Shown here: positions 1-10,634 of the stretch, piece by piece
Layout: each line of letters opens with the position of its first letter
Numbering within the stretch: position 1 is the first letter of the stretch
NCBI GenBank assembly: GCA_040437565.1
Contig: JBDOQK010000003.1
Span: 558,001 to 622,000, forward strand
From: Albugo candida
Lineage: Eukaryota; Oomycota; Peronosporomycetes; Albuginales
Direction: 5' to 3'
DNA length: 64,000 nucleotides
The notes under the pieces: model-generated
Told to the model about the DNA's origin: nothing
The model's input: the letters and a program-made list of their open reading frames with translations, nothing else
Databases searched by the model: none
Translations under genes and position numbers: made by a program

Positions 1-436
1 TTTCTTCCCATATTATCTACGAGACCAGAGAGGACTCAAAAGCGTCACAGCAGATATCTAAAAGCTAGAAAAGTTACATGAAGAGCGGAAACGACGCGAT
101 GTTGATTGGAGTCGCTAAATAGTTGGTCAGCAATGCGGCGACTGAGTTGAGGCGAAATATGAATGTAGCAATCATCGTAGGGACGGATGTGATTCCGGGA
201 AGTGGAAACACTCCTACGAATAATACAACGAACGCTATCCGCCATATTAAAGCGTGCTTCATTTTAATACTGACCGCCGAATGCGCCAAATGCCAGAGGT
301 AAAGCAATGCTTAGAGGCGAAGCTGAGAGCGCTGGAACCCAGCCTCAAGTCAATTGCAGACCAAGCGTGCAGTTCCTCCAGATTTGAGAACTTTTATAAG
401 GGGTTTCGTCACACTCTCCTGCAAAAATGAGCGCAT
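1..436 (-). CDS. Partial second copy of the DUF2062-like gene (assembly duplicate)
   Basis: It is identical to the first three exons and part of intron 3 of the gene described at 2585-3314. The start codon falls at 436 and the window edge cuts the copy at its other end. It is an artefact of the overlapping contig, not a paralog; see the full-length copy for content. Confidence 0.6.
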
Positions 437-527
437 ACGTTCAAATAATTAGCAATGAAACTTTAATTGAAAACACCGCTATATATCGATGTTGGGAACT
501 CAGCTACTGGTAATAACAAAATTAAGT

Positions 528-968
528 TTACATCTGGAGAAGTCGTTTCTCCTCCTCTTCGTGACGCAAGGCTTCTTCTTCCAGTGTTTCTCCAGCCAAC
601 TGATATCGTTTATCTATTTTGTCATTTGGTTGCGATTGGGCATACGCAACTCCTAAAAATTGCGGATCATCTTTTGCTTTCTTGGCGTATTTCAAAATCG
701 CTTCGCGTGGATCCTCTTCTCGGAAGGAGCGTTTGATGTGACTTTGCATGAAGTATTGCGTGAATGTAGTTGACCCACTTATTTTACCTCCCACACCTGG
801 ACCAGTGATTGGCTTCTCTGGCGCTTTCGACTTGACCGGATCCTTTCGTGTGCGATGAAGTTGACGGCTCACTGAAATCTCATCGCGATACATTGGCAAT
901 GCATGAGGATTGTGAATTTTCCCGACACCATCGATGCGAGCCCCAAATTCTGCAGATTTGGTTTTCAA
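528..968 (-). CDS. Partial second copy of the FHA-WDR70 gene, 3' end (assembly duplicate)
   Basis: It encodes the last 146 residues of the WDR70-like protein and is identical to 3406-3846. It starts mid-protein at the N gap and ends at the same stop codon. The conserved WDR70 tail is visible, including the NPHALPMYRDE motif and a DPREAILKYAKKA motif. It represents the same locus as 3406-5739. Confidence 0.85.
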   Translation of the reverse strand: MKTKSAEFGARIDGVGKIHNPHALPMYRDEISVSRQLHRTRKDPVKSKAPEKPITGPGVGGKISGSTTFTQYFMQSHIKRSFREEDPREAILKYAKKAKDDPQFLGVAYAQSQPNDKIDKRYQLAGETLEEEALRHEEEEKRLLQM

Positions 969-1068
969 NNNNNNNNNNNNNNNNNNNNNNNNNNNNNNNN
1001 NNNNNNNNNNNNNNNNNNNNNNNNNNNNNNNNNNNNNNNNNNNNNNNNNNNNNNNNNNNNNNNNNNNN
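969..1068. other. Assembly gap (100 N)
   Basis: A fixed-length run of 100 N between two contigs. Left of it is a duplicate of 2879-3846; right of it the mannosyltransferase reading frame begins in mid-gene. Confidence 0.99.
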
Positions 1069-2263
1069 GCGTCTCTGAATGCCTTTTTATATCACCATTT
1101 GGAAACGAGTCAATAGCGCTAACACCCCACGGAGAGAACGTGTAAGGCTGATGGGCGAATTCCCAGGAAAGCCAGAATCCTTCTTTATCGCCCCACGAAA
1201 ACTTGTATAAAAATCGCTTTTCAGTCATCATGTACCACAAAACATCTAAGGCTTTTCCCACTCGACTTTTATCGACAGCAACAATGGATGAATCTTGCTC
1301 GTGACAACTACTCTCATTAAATGAGAGGGATTGCTTCAGGTGGGCAGAAGGATTGGGGCCGGACAAATTGAATCGCGCGTATGGAAACTTCTGCACCCAC
1401 GCTTTGAGATATTGAATTGGTGGCTCTTTCGAGGTGCGCGATAGCTTTACCTTACGATTGAAGTTGACTCGCTTCCTTACGACCCGGTCATAGAAAAACA
1501 TGGTGCCAGTCCTATTATACCCTGGTGACGATCGAATGATGCTCGGATCGCGCATGGCCAGAACATCGGCGTCCAATAATAAAACTTCGGTGATGTTAGT
1601 GTGATACAAAGCCAAAGGCTTGATCCAGTAACTTCGGAATGTCTTGGCAAGTTTCTCCTCCATTTTTCCACTTCGAATCATTTCTGTGCACACATCAATG
1701 AGTTGTATTCGGTCATCGAGATGTCGAAACAAGTCACGAGTGTGATTAGATATCTCATCGGGAAAACAAAAAAATACTTGCACTAGTTCCATATTTCCAA
1801 GACATCGCAGCTCTCGAATCAACGATATCCCCATCGGTACTATTTCTTCATGCAAACAAAGGATGATGCCTCTTGCGTACGAAATCTCGGCCCCGGTGGT
1901 AGATTCTTCGGGAGTGGAAGCGAGAGACGGGGAGGTAAGAGAAGATGATGCTGAGATGTCAGTAGTCGATTTGTGATGCCCTATGGAATCAGCGTCCATA
2001 GCCTTGCTGCTAGCTGCGGATTGATTGTAATGTGCGTCATCACGTAAATGATGCTGTATTGTAGAGGATTGCTCATTTTTGTCAGCGTGAGGCAAAGTTG
2101 AAGTAAACGCCGATGTTAGACGTGCTGAAAGTATTGGCTTGCCATTTCTAGATGACCAAAGAAGTACCACGCTACAGATAGACCAGGTCATCAGCAGTGT
2201 CAGAATCAGTATAATAATGCCACCCGACAGACTCCGTCGGTCATTGCCTCGCCTTCCGGACAT
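1069..2263 (-). CDS. Type II membrane glycosyltransferase, GT71/MNN1-like alpha-mannosyltransferase (3' truncated)
   Basis: This is probably a Golgi mannosyltransferase that adds alpha-mannose to protein-linked or lipid-linked glycans. The first ATG (2263, MSGRRGND) is followed by a short basic cytosolic tail and one hydrophobic anchor at about residues 15-37, then a Ser/Thr-rich stem and a lumenal catalytic domain. A DxD-type nucleotide-sugar site is visible in LLLDADVLAMRDPS. Downstream are GDKEGFWLSWE and a WG-containing segment typical of the fungal Mnn1 family (Pfam Mannosyl_trans3). The open frame extends 27 nt upstream of this ATG without another ATG. The carboxyl end is lost in the gap at 969-1068. 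Family assignment is by motif reading; another DxD-type family is possible. Confidence 0.7.
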
Positions 2264-2584
2264 GTTCAGCGCACAAATATTATTCTTCAAACAAAGGTAT
2301 CGGTCAGCTCAGAGAAAAATGATTTCTCTCGTCGCTTCGAATGTTCGGTAATACTACGCTTCTTATCAGCCGCGAAGAAAACTCTTTACTCGTCGCCAGA
2401 TCCACCACACTCTTACATCAGGATACGAACGATCGTTAAAGATAGAAAGAGCTATATTTGATCTATTTTACTCTGTACCAGCACCATAACGCCAAGTGTG
2501 TATCTTGTTGGATGGAATAAGGCGATGGACGACTGGTGTGAGCACTACATACAAGATGAGGGGGATCACGGGCGCACGCCACAA

Positions 2585-3314
2585 TTAAATCGCAGTCAGA
2601 AGCGTAAAGCGAAATTGTAGAAGGGTCGATAACGATTCAGCTTGCAAACCCTTGTACACATAAAGTCCATTGGATCTCGTCAGCCGAGTCACTCTTTCGT
2701 TGCGAATGAAAAGTACTTACACGTTTCCGAAATTGGGAGGCGGATTTGCATGAAACTTGGCAGAGCGAGAAAATCGATTTATTGGGAAGCACTGCACTCG
2801 TATGCCAAATGACATCCGAAAGATAAATTCTTCCAGTTGGCTTCATGAACATCTGCTGACTCATCGCTGCAAAGTACATTTCTTCCCATATTATCTACGA
2901 GACCAGAGAGGACTCAAAAGCGTCACAGCAGATATCTAAAAGCTAGAAAAGTTACATGAAGAGCGGAAACGACGCGATGTTGATTGGAGTCGCTAAATAG
3001 TTGGTCAGCAATGCGGCGACTGAGTTGAGGCGAAATATGAATGTAGCAATCATCGTAGGGACGGATGTGATTCCGGGAAGTGGAAACACTCCTACGAATA
3101 ATACAACGAACGCTATCCGCCATATTAAAGCGTGCTTCATTTTAATACTGACCGCCGAATGCGCCAAATGCCAGAGGTAAAGCAATGCTTAGAGGCGAAG
3201 CTGAGAGCGCTGGAACCCAGCCTCAAGTCAATTGCAGACCAAGCGTGCAGTTCCTCCAGATTTGAGAACTTTTATAAGGGGTTTCGTCACACTCTCCTGC
3301 AAAAATGAGCGCAT
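2585..3314 (-). CDS. DUF2062-like small membrane protein, possibly decaying
   Basis: I recognise a pattern of the mostly bacterial DUF2062 family: an SGxSP-x2-IAL-x2-AFG start, then GVFPLPGIT, FRLN-x2-AALLTNYLATP and FPLFIQLEEF. A five-exon model keeps one frame for 151 residues: 3314-3254, 3200-3153, 3091-2956, 2840-2721 and 2675-2588, stop 2587-2585. Introns 2 to 4 start GT and end AG; intron 1, 53 nt, starts GA instead of GT. Past the TAA stop the same frame continues to 2468 with a hydrophobic segment (WRAPVIPLILYVVL) resembling the family's last helix. The gene may therefore be losing function, through a damaged donor and a premature stop, or it may use a rare GA-AG intron and a shortened end. 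The intron 3 acceptor is weak and that intron (115 nt) is longer than its neighbours. It lies just downstream of the FHA-WDR70 gene on the same strand. Confidence 0.45.
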
Positions 3315-3405
3315 ACGTTCAAATAATTAGCAATGAAACTTTAATTGAAAACACCGCTATATATCGATGTTGGGAACTCAGCTACTGGTAATAACAAAAT
3401 TAAGT

Positions 3406-5739
3406 TTACATCTGGAGAAGTCGTTTCTCCTCCTCTTCGTGACGCAAGGCTTCTTCTTCCAGTGTTTCTCCAGCCAACTGATATCGTTTATCTATTTTGT
3501 CATTTGGTTGCGATTGGGCATACGCAACTCCTAAAAATTGCGGATCATCTTTTGCTTTCTTGGCGTATTTCAAAATCGCTTCGCGTGGATCCTCTTCTCG
3601 GAAGGAGCGTTTGATGTGACTTTGCATGAAGTATTGCGTGAATGTAGTTGACCCACTTATTTTACCTCCCACACCTGGACCAGTGATTGGCTTCTCTGGC
3701 GCTTTCGACTTGACCGGATCCTTTCGTGTGCGATGAAGTTGACGGCTCACTGAAATCTCATCGCGATACATTGGCAATGCATGAGGATTGTGAATTTTCC
3801 CGACACCATCGATGCGAGCCCCAAATTCTGCAGATTTGGTTTTCAATCTCTTTGTAGTTGAGACTAGGACTCCTTTTGTGCTCAAAGCTGGATCGTAGCA
3901 AACCCTGCAATTGTTCTCAGATGTACCCACTAATAGCTGGTTAATCGAATGATGCCATTCTACACAGATGGCGCTCTCATCCACATTCATCTCGATTCCT
4001 GCGATAGGATCCGACACACCCGGTGAGTGCACATCATAAAAGCGGACTTGCCCGTGCGATCCTTTTCCTCTTGGTACGCTTACACCTGCTGCTAGGCAGC
4101 TTCCAGTTGCATTGAAAGCAACGTTTGCTGTTCCGAATGCGCCATCGACGTTTGTGTAAATCTTGAGCGGACTCGATGTTTTTCTCATGTCCCATATTTT
4201 GATAGTTTGATCAACGCATGATCTAGATGCAAATAATTTGTTATCTGGAGCGATTCGAATACAAGAGATCCCGAGGTCGGAGGAGCCTGGGGCATGAGCG
4301 TCTTTTATGAGAATTGAAGAGCCAGCATATGCTCGGCGAGGATCAATCCATTGTATTTGTCCATCAGCGGTGGCACCAGCAATCATAGATCCATCCACAT
4401 TGTATGTGCATGTTGTTACGCCACATCTTCTTCCACTCTTTCCTTTCATTTTTAAAACCTTGTTGTTGATCAGCTTTTCAAATGCTCGTTTTCCATCGAG
4501 TTTCCAAATTCGCACAGTTCCATCCAACGAGCTAGTGATCATTTCATCCCTAGCTTTTGGATGCCACTGCCCACGGGTTGTAGCATGAGTGTGTCCCTTT
4601 GTATGCGCCATATCCACGACATACATGTCTCCCTTGACAAATTGTAATTCTTCTACTCCTTCTCGAGTTAAGACTTTTGGCTGGGAAGATCCCAGCACCG
4701 CAAGCAAACGATCCCCTGAAGGACTATAGCTAAGTGCCATAATGGGGTGACCATCATCGACCTCGATTTCTCTAAATGGACGAACATGTCTTGCCATTCC
4801 AGCAAAATCCCATAATTTGACATGGTAGTCCATCGAACCAGTAGCAACTCGAACACCAGGAGGATCAATGGCCACGCATGAAATTAATTTGGAATGGTGG
4901 CCTCCCAAAATTACTTGATTCGTGATCGGAAGTTTGTACCGAACATTCACATTATCCTGTGCATCTTCGCTTTCGTTGTCTGAGGTTCGGTCATCCTCTA
5001 CAGTATCAGTTTTCTTAGCATCTTTTTCCCCTTGCTCGTCTTGTAACGAAAGTCCATAACTCTTTGCGGCTGGACTTTGCATCATCGCTGCAGTCAAAGT
5101 TGCAATCTCTCTATCTCGCTACGACAAGTTGAGAATGTGATGATTGCTTAATTATTGAGTACTATCCATGATAACGGTACAAATACCTGTTGTCGTACTT
5201 CTTTCATTTCTGGATTGCTCTTAGTCTTAGCCATATCAATAGCTTCGTTGGTCGCGCTGCCTGGATTCGTATTTCGAACGTAATACGAACGCGAGCTGGC
5301 AGCAAACTTGATAACATCGCCATCTAAAATGGTATACGCTAAGTAAATTTTAAAGTATCCCAAAAGCATTCCAACGTACTTGACAAAGTCATCGGCTGAT
5401 GGGGCTCTAATCGTTCGTCATTCAGAAAAGTGCCCTGAGCAGATCCCAAATCCATCAGCTTGAGCTTCTTGTCTTCGTGGTGATGCGCAATAACGGCGTG
5501 TGTTCTTGATACTGACGGGTGCAATAAGCTTATAGCACATACTACATCATTTCTGCCAATGCAATAGTACTTGCAAAGTCCGAGCTCAATTGTTCCAACA
5601 ATTTGATCATCTTTCATTACCTCTAAAAATGCATTGCAGTTGAATTCAGATGGCTCACCTGACCTACAATAATTAAACCAATTGAGTCCATCACGTTATC
5701 CATAATTGCAAGATGGCTTAGTTACCACGTAGGAGGCAT
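3406..5739 (-). CDS. FHA domain fused to WDR70-like WD40 protein
   Basis: Four exons (5739-5726, 5663-5380, 5338-5187, 5118-3406; introns 62, 41 and 68 nt, all GT-AG) give one frame. The N-terminus MPPTWSGEPSEF leads into a forkhead-associated domain with the phosphothreonine-binding pattern GR, HPSVSRTHA, DLGSAQGTFLN. A charged linker rich in Asp/Glu follows, then a WD40 propeller matching WDR70/gastrulation-defective: VKLWDFAGM, KGDMYVVDMANTKGH-like, WHPKARDEMITSS, and the tail NPHALPMYRDE and DPREAILKYAKKA. WDR70 family proteins are nuclear and linked, in yeast and human, to CRL4-DDB1 and H2B ubiquitylation at DNA breaks. I know of no FHA domain in animal WDR70. The 41-nt intron removes a stop between the FHA halves, and exon 3 joins exon 4 in frame, so the fusion rests on good splice sites. 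The start shares a short divergent promoter with the Doa10-like gene. Confidence 0.82.
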
Positions 5740-5919
5740 CTGCTGCGCTGCAATCGCCATCGGGATGCAAGTACTGTACCTTACCACTATAGTAGATCGT
5801 ACCTATCTAATGTCACAATACTTATGATTTAAGCAGGTCTTAGAGTCGGTGCTTTTCTTCATTAAAAATACCTTACACGAAATTCTCTGTCAGAAAACGA
5901 TACGCCAAGTCATCAAAGG
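5740..5919. promoter_or_regulatory. Divergent promoter between FHA-WDR70 and Doa10-like genes
   Basis: Only 180 bp separate the two proposed start codons, which point away from each other, so both genes must share this interval for core promoter elements. I did not find a convincing oomycete initiator sequence here. The assignment is from position only. Confidence 0.5.
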
Positions 5920-8900
5920 ATGAAAGATTCCGCGAGCGGTGAGATACATTCCGATTTCCCCCTTCCCAGGGATGCTTCAACGCAAAATCAAAGTCGCGAA
6001 CAGGATGAAGAAGCGGAATGTCGTGTCTGTCGAGGCGAAGCGGTACGTAATTTCTCACAGGTCTAAATAAAGCTGATCATGACTAACTATTCTCTCTAAA
6101 TTATAGGAGCCGGAAAGACGTCTTTTTTCTCCATGTAAATGTAGTGGTAGCATTCGATATGCGCATTCAGACTGTCTGGAGCAGTGGCTTGGTCATTCAG
6201 GCAAAAAAGTTTGTGAATTATGTCGCTACGAATTCAAATTCCGGCCCATTTATGATCCGAATACGCCAGAAGTGTTACCATGGACACAAATGCTTGGGTC
6301 CTTGCTCAAAGTTATATGTTTGGAGTGGATACCTTTATTGGTCAGAGGGCTCTTGGTTCTGGTTTTGTGGACTGCGGTAGCACCCTGGTGCACGAGCTGG
6401 TTATACCGAATGTGGCTGCTTCGTGCGTCAGCGATGGCAAATGTCAACTTCTCGGAACGCCTACATTTGACAGAAATAATGGATGATATATATTCTGGCA
6501 TATTTCTTGTTATATGCATAATTTTTTCATTTTTATCGCTGATTTCGTTCGCAGAATTTTGGAGATCCCATTTGGATCAAGAGAACGAAATAGTCGATGA
6601 ACGAGTGCAATTCCCAGTTTGGCCTGCAAATGCTGCAGCAAATCGGGAAGAATTGGAGCAAGTGGAAGGCGTGCAAGACATGCAAGCTCAAAATTGGAGA
6701 GAAAACGGATTACGGAATGAGGCTATGGTTGATGATGATGGACCAGAAGCTGAAGATGAGAATAGGCGGGAACAGGAGCAAGAGCTACGGCATCGAGGGC
6801 CAGAAAGACGTAACGTGCAAGCCAATATTTTCGCTGATGGACCAGAAGCAGTTGCGCTAGCACCAATTCCTGTTCCCCGCAACGATGCATGGGGTGCAAA
6901 CAATAACAACAATATTCCGCCGAATAACAGGGCGTGGGAAGAAGATATGGACCATTTGGAAATAAATATTGCTCTGGATGAACTGCTTGGTTTCCGTGGA
7001 GATTTCTTGGTGCTTTTTCGTAACGTCTCGTGGTTTCTTGCATTCAACGGAGCTCATTTGGGTTTGTTTGCATTCATCCCTTACACTTTAGGAAGCTCCA
7101 TCTTGTCTGCTCTCGGGAAACTTGTCACGTCGGTCCCTTTTTGGTCGGAATTGATGCCGATGGTACAATATCCGACGACAAGTGAAGAAAGTATTGCTGT
7201 GGACCATACCTCAATATTGTCGTTGATAATCACTTCCTTGCTCAAGCATATCAGTCTTGCTCAAAGGAATGGCGACTGTATACAACTTGTGGATTTGTGT
7301 ACATGTGCAATGGGATACGTCTCAATATGCTTTACTATTCTTCTGTGGCGATTTATGATTAAGACTGTCTCTTCATATACAAGGAGACCGCTCATGGGTG
7401 GATTGATTTGGATTTTACGCTGCTTGGGTGCCCTGGTCAAAGTCTCGAGTCTTTTATTCATGAAGATGATTATACTACCAATTATACTTGGTCTAGGGAT
7501 CGATTTTGCTACACTGAGTCTTGTAAAGGCGTCCTTTTCAGGTCGATTGTTGTATTGCTTGGACAGCATGATGGAGGCGATCATGGTTCACTGGGTGCTT
7601 GGTATCACATTCATGCTCTTCGTCACGGTTTCGGTGCTCCAATTACGGGAAGTTTTGCATCCTGACATACTGGGTAAAGGGATTCGACCACAAGAAGCTC
7701 ATACTGAATTGTTACGCTCCCTATTAAGCGAAAGCTACTCAAGACATGCACGTCGACTGTTTCTATCTATAGTGGTATATGCGATTCTTCTGATCGTCGT
7801 GATTCACACTCCAGTTCGTATTGCAAGCTGGTTACAACCAGCTTGGTTCCCCATCACTCTCCATTTTCAGCATATTAATCGCCAGCTCCAAGTACCTTTA
7901 GAGCTTCTCGTGATTCATCTGGTTGCACTGGGAATTTTAGAGCACACGAAAAACGAAGTGGGGCGATGGCAACACGTAGTAATCAAGCTGACTTCGAAAG
8001 CTCTGGGTCTCACGGCGTATTTACTCCCACGAATAAAGGCCAACGAAGTCGACGAAGCGCAGTTTCCGCAAGTAAAGAAACAAAGCGAGTTTGTCCTTGG
8101 TCCACCTCCACTGCACTTCAATCCTCAAGCAGCTGCGCCACCTGAGCGGCTCCGTATCAAAGGAAGAAGGTATTTTCCATGGCCAGAGGATGATGTAGAG
8201 GTAACAACACCTCTAGAGTATACATTACTACCAAGGGTGGAAGCATCCGCCGCAATTTACGTTCGATTGGCAGTGCTCGTCACAATCTGTACCGCAGTAT
8301 GTATCACAATAGTTGGAGTGAGCATTTTTGGATCCCTACTTCTTGGTAGATACGCAATCTCACCCATCGAGAAACTATTTGATATTTCTCATGATACATT
8401 AGCATTGGGCGTGGGAGTTCTTATCGTGTGGTTTATCGTCCACTGCGTTAATGCTNNNNNNNNNNNNNNNNNNNNNNNNNNNNNNNNNNNNNNNNNNNNN
8501 NNNNNNNNNNNNNNNNNNNNNNNNNNNNNNNNNNNNNNNNNNNNNNNNNNNNNNNAGCATTAACGCAGTGGACGATAAACCACACGATAAGAACTCCCAC
8601 GCCCAATGCTAATGTATCATGAGAAATATCAAATAGTTTCTCGATGGGTGAGATTGCGTATCTACCAAGAAGTAGGGATCCAAAAATGCTCACTCCAACT
8701 ATTGTGATACATACTGCGGTACAGATTGTGACGAGCACTGCCAATCGAACGTAAATTGCGGCGGATGCTTCCACCCTTGGTAGTAATGTATACTCTAGAG
8801 GTGTTGTTACCTCTACATCATCCTCTGGCCATGGAAAATACCTTCTTCCTTTGATACGGAGCCGCTCAGGTGGCGCAGCTGCTTGAGGATTGAAGTGCAG

Positions 8901-10634
8901 TGGAGGTGGACCAAGGACAAACTCGCTTTGTTTCTTTACTTGCGGAAACTGCGCTTCGTCGACTTCGTTGGCCTTTATTCGTGGGAGTAAATACGCCGTG
9001 AGACCCAGAGCTTTCGAAGTCAGCTTGATTACTACGTGTTGCCATCGCCCCACTTCGTTTTTCGTGTGCTCTAAAATTCCCAGTGCAACCAGATGAATCA
9101 CGAGAAGCTCTAAAGGTACTTGGAGCTGGCGATTAATATGCTGAAAATGGAGAGTGATGGGGAACCAAGCTGGTTACAACCAGCTTGGTTCCCCATCACT
9201 CTCCATTTTCAGCATATTAATCGCCAGCTCCAAGTACCTTTAGAGCTTCTCGTGATTCATCTGGTTGCACTGGGAATTTTAGAGCACACGAAAAACGAAG
9301 TGGGGCGATGGCAACACGTAGTAATCAAGCTGACTTCGAAAGCTCTGGGTCTCACGGCGTATTTACTCCCACGAATAAAGGCCAACGAAGTCGACGAAGC
9401 GCAGTTTCCGCAAGTAAAGAAACAAAGCGAGTTTGTCCTTGGTCCACCTCCACTGCACTTCAATCCTCAAGCAGCTGCGCCACCTGAGCGGCTCCGTATC
9501 AAAGGAAGAAGGTATTTTCCATGGCCAGAGGATGATGTAGAGGTAACAACACCTCTAGAGTATACATTACTACCAAGGGTGGAAGCATCCGCCGCAATTT
9601 ACGTTCGATTGGCAGTGCTCGTCACAATCTGTACCGCAGTATGTATCACAATAGTTGGAGTGAGCATTTTTGGATCCCTACTTCTTGGTAGATACGCAAT
9701 CTCACCCATCGAGAAACTATTTGATATTTCTCATGATACATTAGCATTGGGCGTGGGAGTTCTTATCGTGTGGTTTATCGTCCACTGCGTTAATGCTATA
9801 TCCGCACTGCTACAGTCCGACGAGCAAATTGGGCCAGTACTGCTACAGCGTGGCTTTTGTGTCAAAAATCTGACTCCAGTCAACGCAGCGACATGTGTGA
9901 TTGGATGGGGCTTCATATGTCCCCTTCTAGTTGGTATTCTTCTCATTTCTTGTGCTCCAGCACTCGATTGTACTTGGATGGAATGTTTCTGGCTGGGCTA
10001 CCTCGTCTTCAATATGACAATTTGGCTTTATTGCTGTTTCCAGTCCGCTCGAGAGCGTCAAGAGCCACGTCTTGAAGGAAACCCCGCTGTGGATGAAGAA
10101 CGTCATCTATTGAATGAAAGCGACGATGAAGCGCAACACAACGATGCAGTGGCAGGTGACCGCCCAATAAACGCTCACGGTGCTGCAATTCTCAATGACG
10201 GACGCGATCCTCTTGACCATGACGTTCTGGAAGCTTTACGGCTGTCATATCAGCAACTCGAATTCACACTTTTATTGCTTGAAAACGACCGCGCGCATGT
10301 ACAGGACGAAAACCTATCGGCACGCTGCCTCGATGTTGGCCACTTTCATGACAAAGTTCTGGTGCCTGTGTTTATGGCATTGGTATTTGAACTCGTGGCT
10401 TCAAAGATAATGGCAACTCTTATCCGAGCTTTTCGTCTTTCCGACTGGTTTGGTCTTACTTTCATCCTTCTTATTGAGAATTACGCATTTGTGGTATCAT
10501 TGCTGACTCTGATATGCATCTCTGCGTTATCGAGTGTACGCGAACAATTTAGTCGATGGCTGACCAGTCTACGGGATCGAATGCGAAATGAGCGATATTT
10601 AGTCGGTCGCCAATTACAAGACAGAGCAAGATAG
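5920..10634 (+). CDS. Doa10/MARCH6-type RING-variant E3 ubiquitin ligase of the ER
   Basis: Exon 1 (5920-6042) and exon 2 (from 6107) join across a 64-nt intron with a CTAAC branch site. Residues about 32-85 form a RING-CH finger: CRVC, CKCSGSIRYAHSDCLEQW, CELC. Many hydrophobic segments follow, separated by an acidic and Asn-rich cytosolic loop, as in Doa10, MARCH6 and plant SUD1. These enzymes sit in the ER or inner nuclear membrane and mark misfolded and regulatory proteins for degradation (ERAD-C). The frame runs to 8455, is interrupted by a gap plus an inverted and a direct duplicate (8556-9797), and resumes at 9798 to the stop at 10634. Removing the artefact gives about 1102 residues, close to plant SUD1. 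The apparent ATG at 9120 lies inside the artefact and is not a real start. Confidence 0.88.
7824..7845. repeat. 22-nt perfect inverted repeat inside the Doa10-like CDS
   Basis: Two 10-nt arms (CAAGCTGGTT and AACCAGCTTG) flank the dinucleotide AC. It is coding sequence in the intact copy. The fold-back misassembly downstream turns exactly at this hairpin, so it probably seeded the error. Confidence 0.9.
8456..8555. other. Assembly gap (100 N)
   Basis: A fixed 100-N run inside the Doa10-like gene. Unlike the other gaps, the sequence after it is the reverse complement of the sequence before it. Confidence 0.99.
8556..9175 (-). repeat. Inverted duplicate of 7836-8455 (fold-back artefact)
   Basis: The first bases after the gap are the reverse complement of the bases before it, and the match runs back to the 22-nt hairpin, where the sequence turns round. 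A minus-strand open frame here (8448-9101) is only the mirror of the Doa10-like CDS. Confidence 0.93.
9176..9797 (+). repeat. Direct duplicate of 7834-8455 (contig overlap)
   Basis: After the turn at the hairpin the forward sequence of the Doa10-like gene repeats at an offset of 1342 and then continues past 9797 into new 3' coding sequence. The gap plus both copies (8456-9797, 1342 bp) should be removed to restore the gene. Confidence 0.93.

Larger units (their letters stand above)
1..968. repeat. Unmerged contig-end duplicate of 2879-3846
   Basis: This stretch matches 2879-3846 base for base wherever compared, at a constant offset of 2878, and ends at a 100-N gap. The contig after the gap starts at 1069, 1810 bp before the shared block. 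If this is a normal contig overlap, it therefore continues left of the window and totals about 2.8 kb. It carries second copies of the FHA-WDR70 3' end and the DUF2062-like gene, which should not be counted as extra genes. Confidence 0.9.

Noticed and set aside
5873-6058. Minus-strand 61-residue open frame
   Set aside because: It is antisense to exon 1 of the Doa10-like gene and has no family resemblance.
8448-9101. Minus-strand 217-residue protein
   Set aside because: It is the mirror of the Doa10-like coding sequence created by the inverted duplicate.
9120-10634. A separate 504-residue membrane protein starting at 9120
   Set aside because: Its first codons lie in the fold-back artefact; from 9176 it is the same Doa10-like CDS that begins at 5920.
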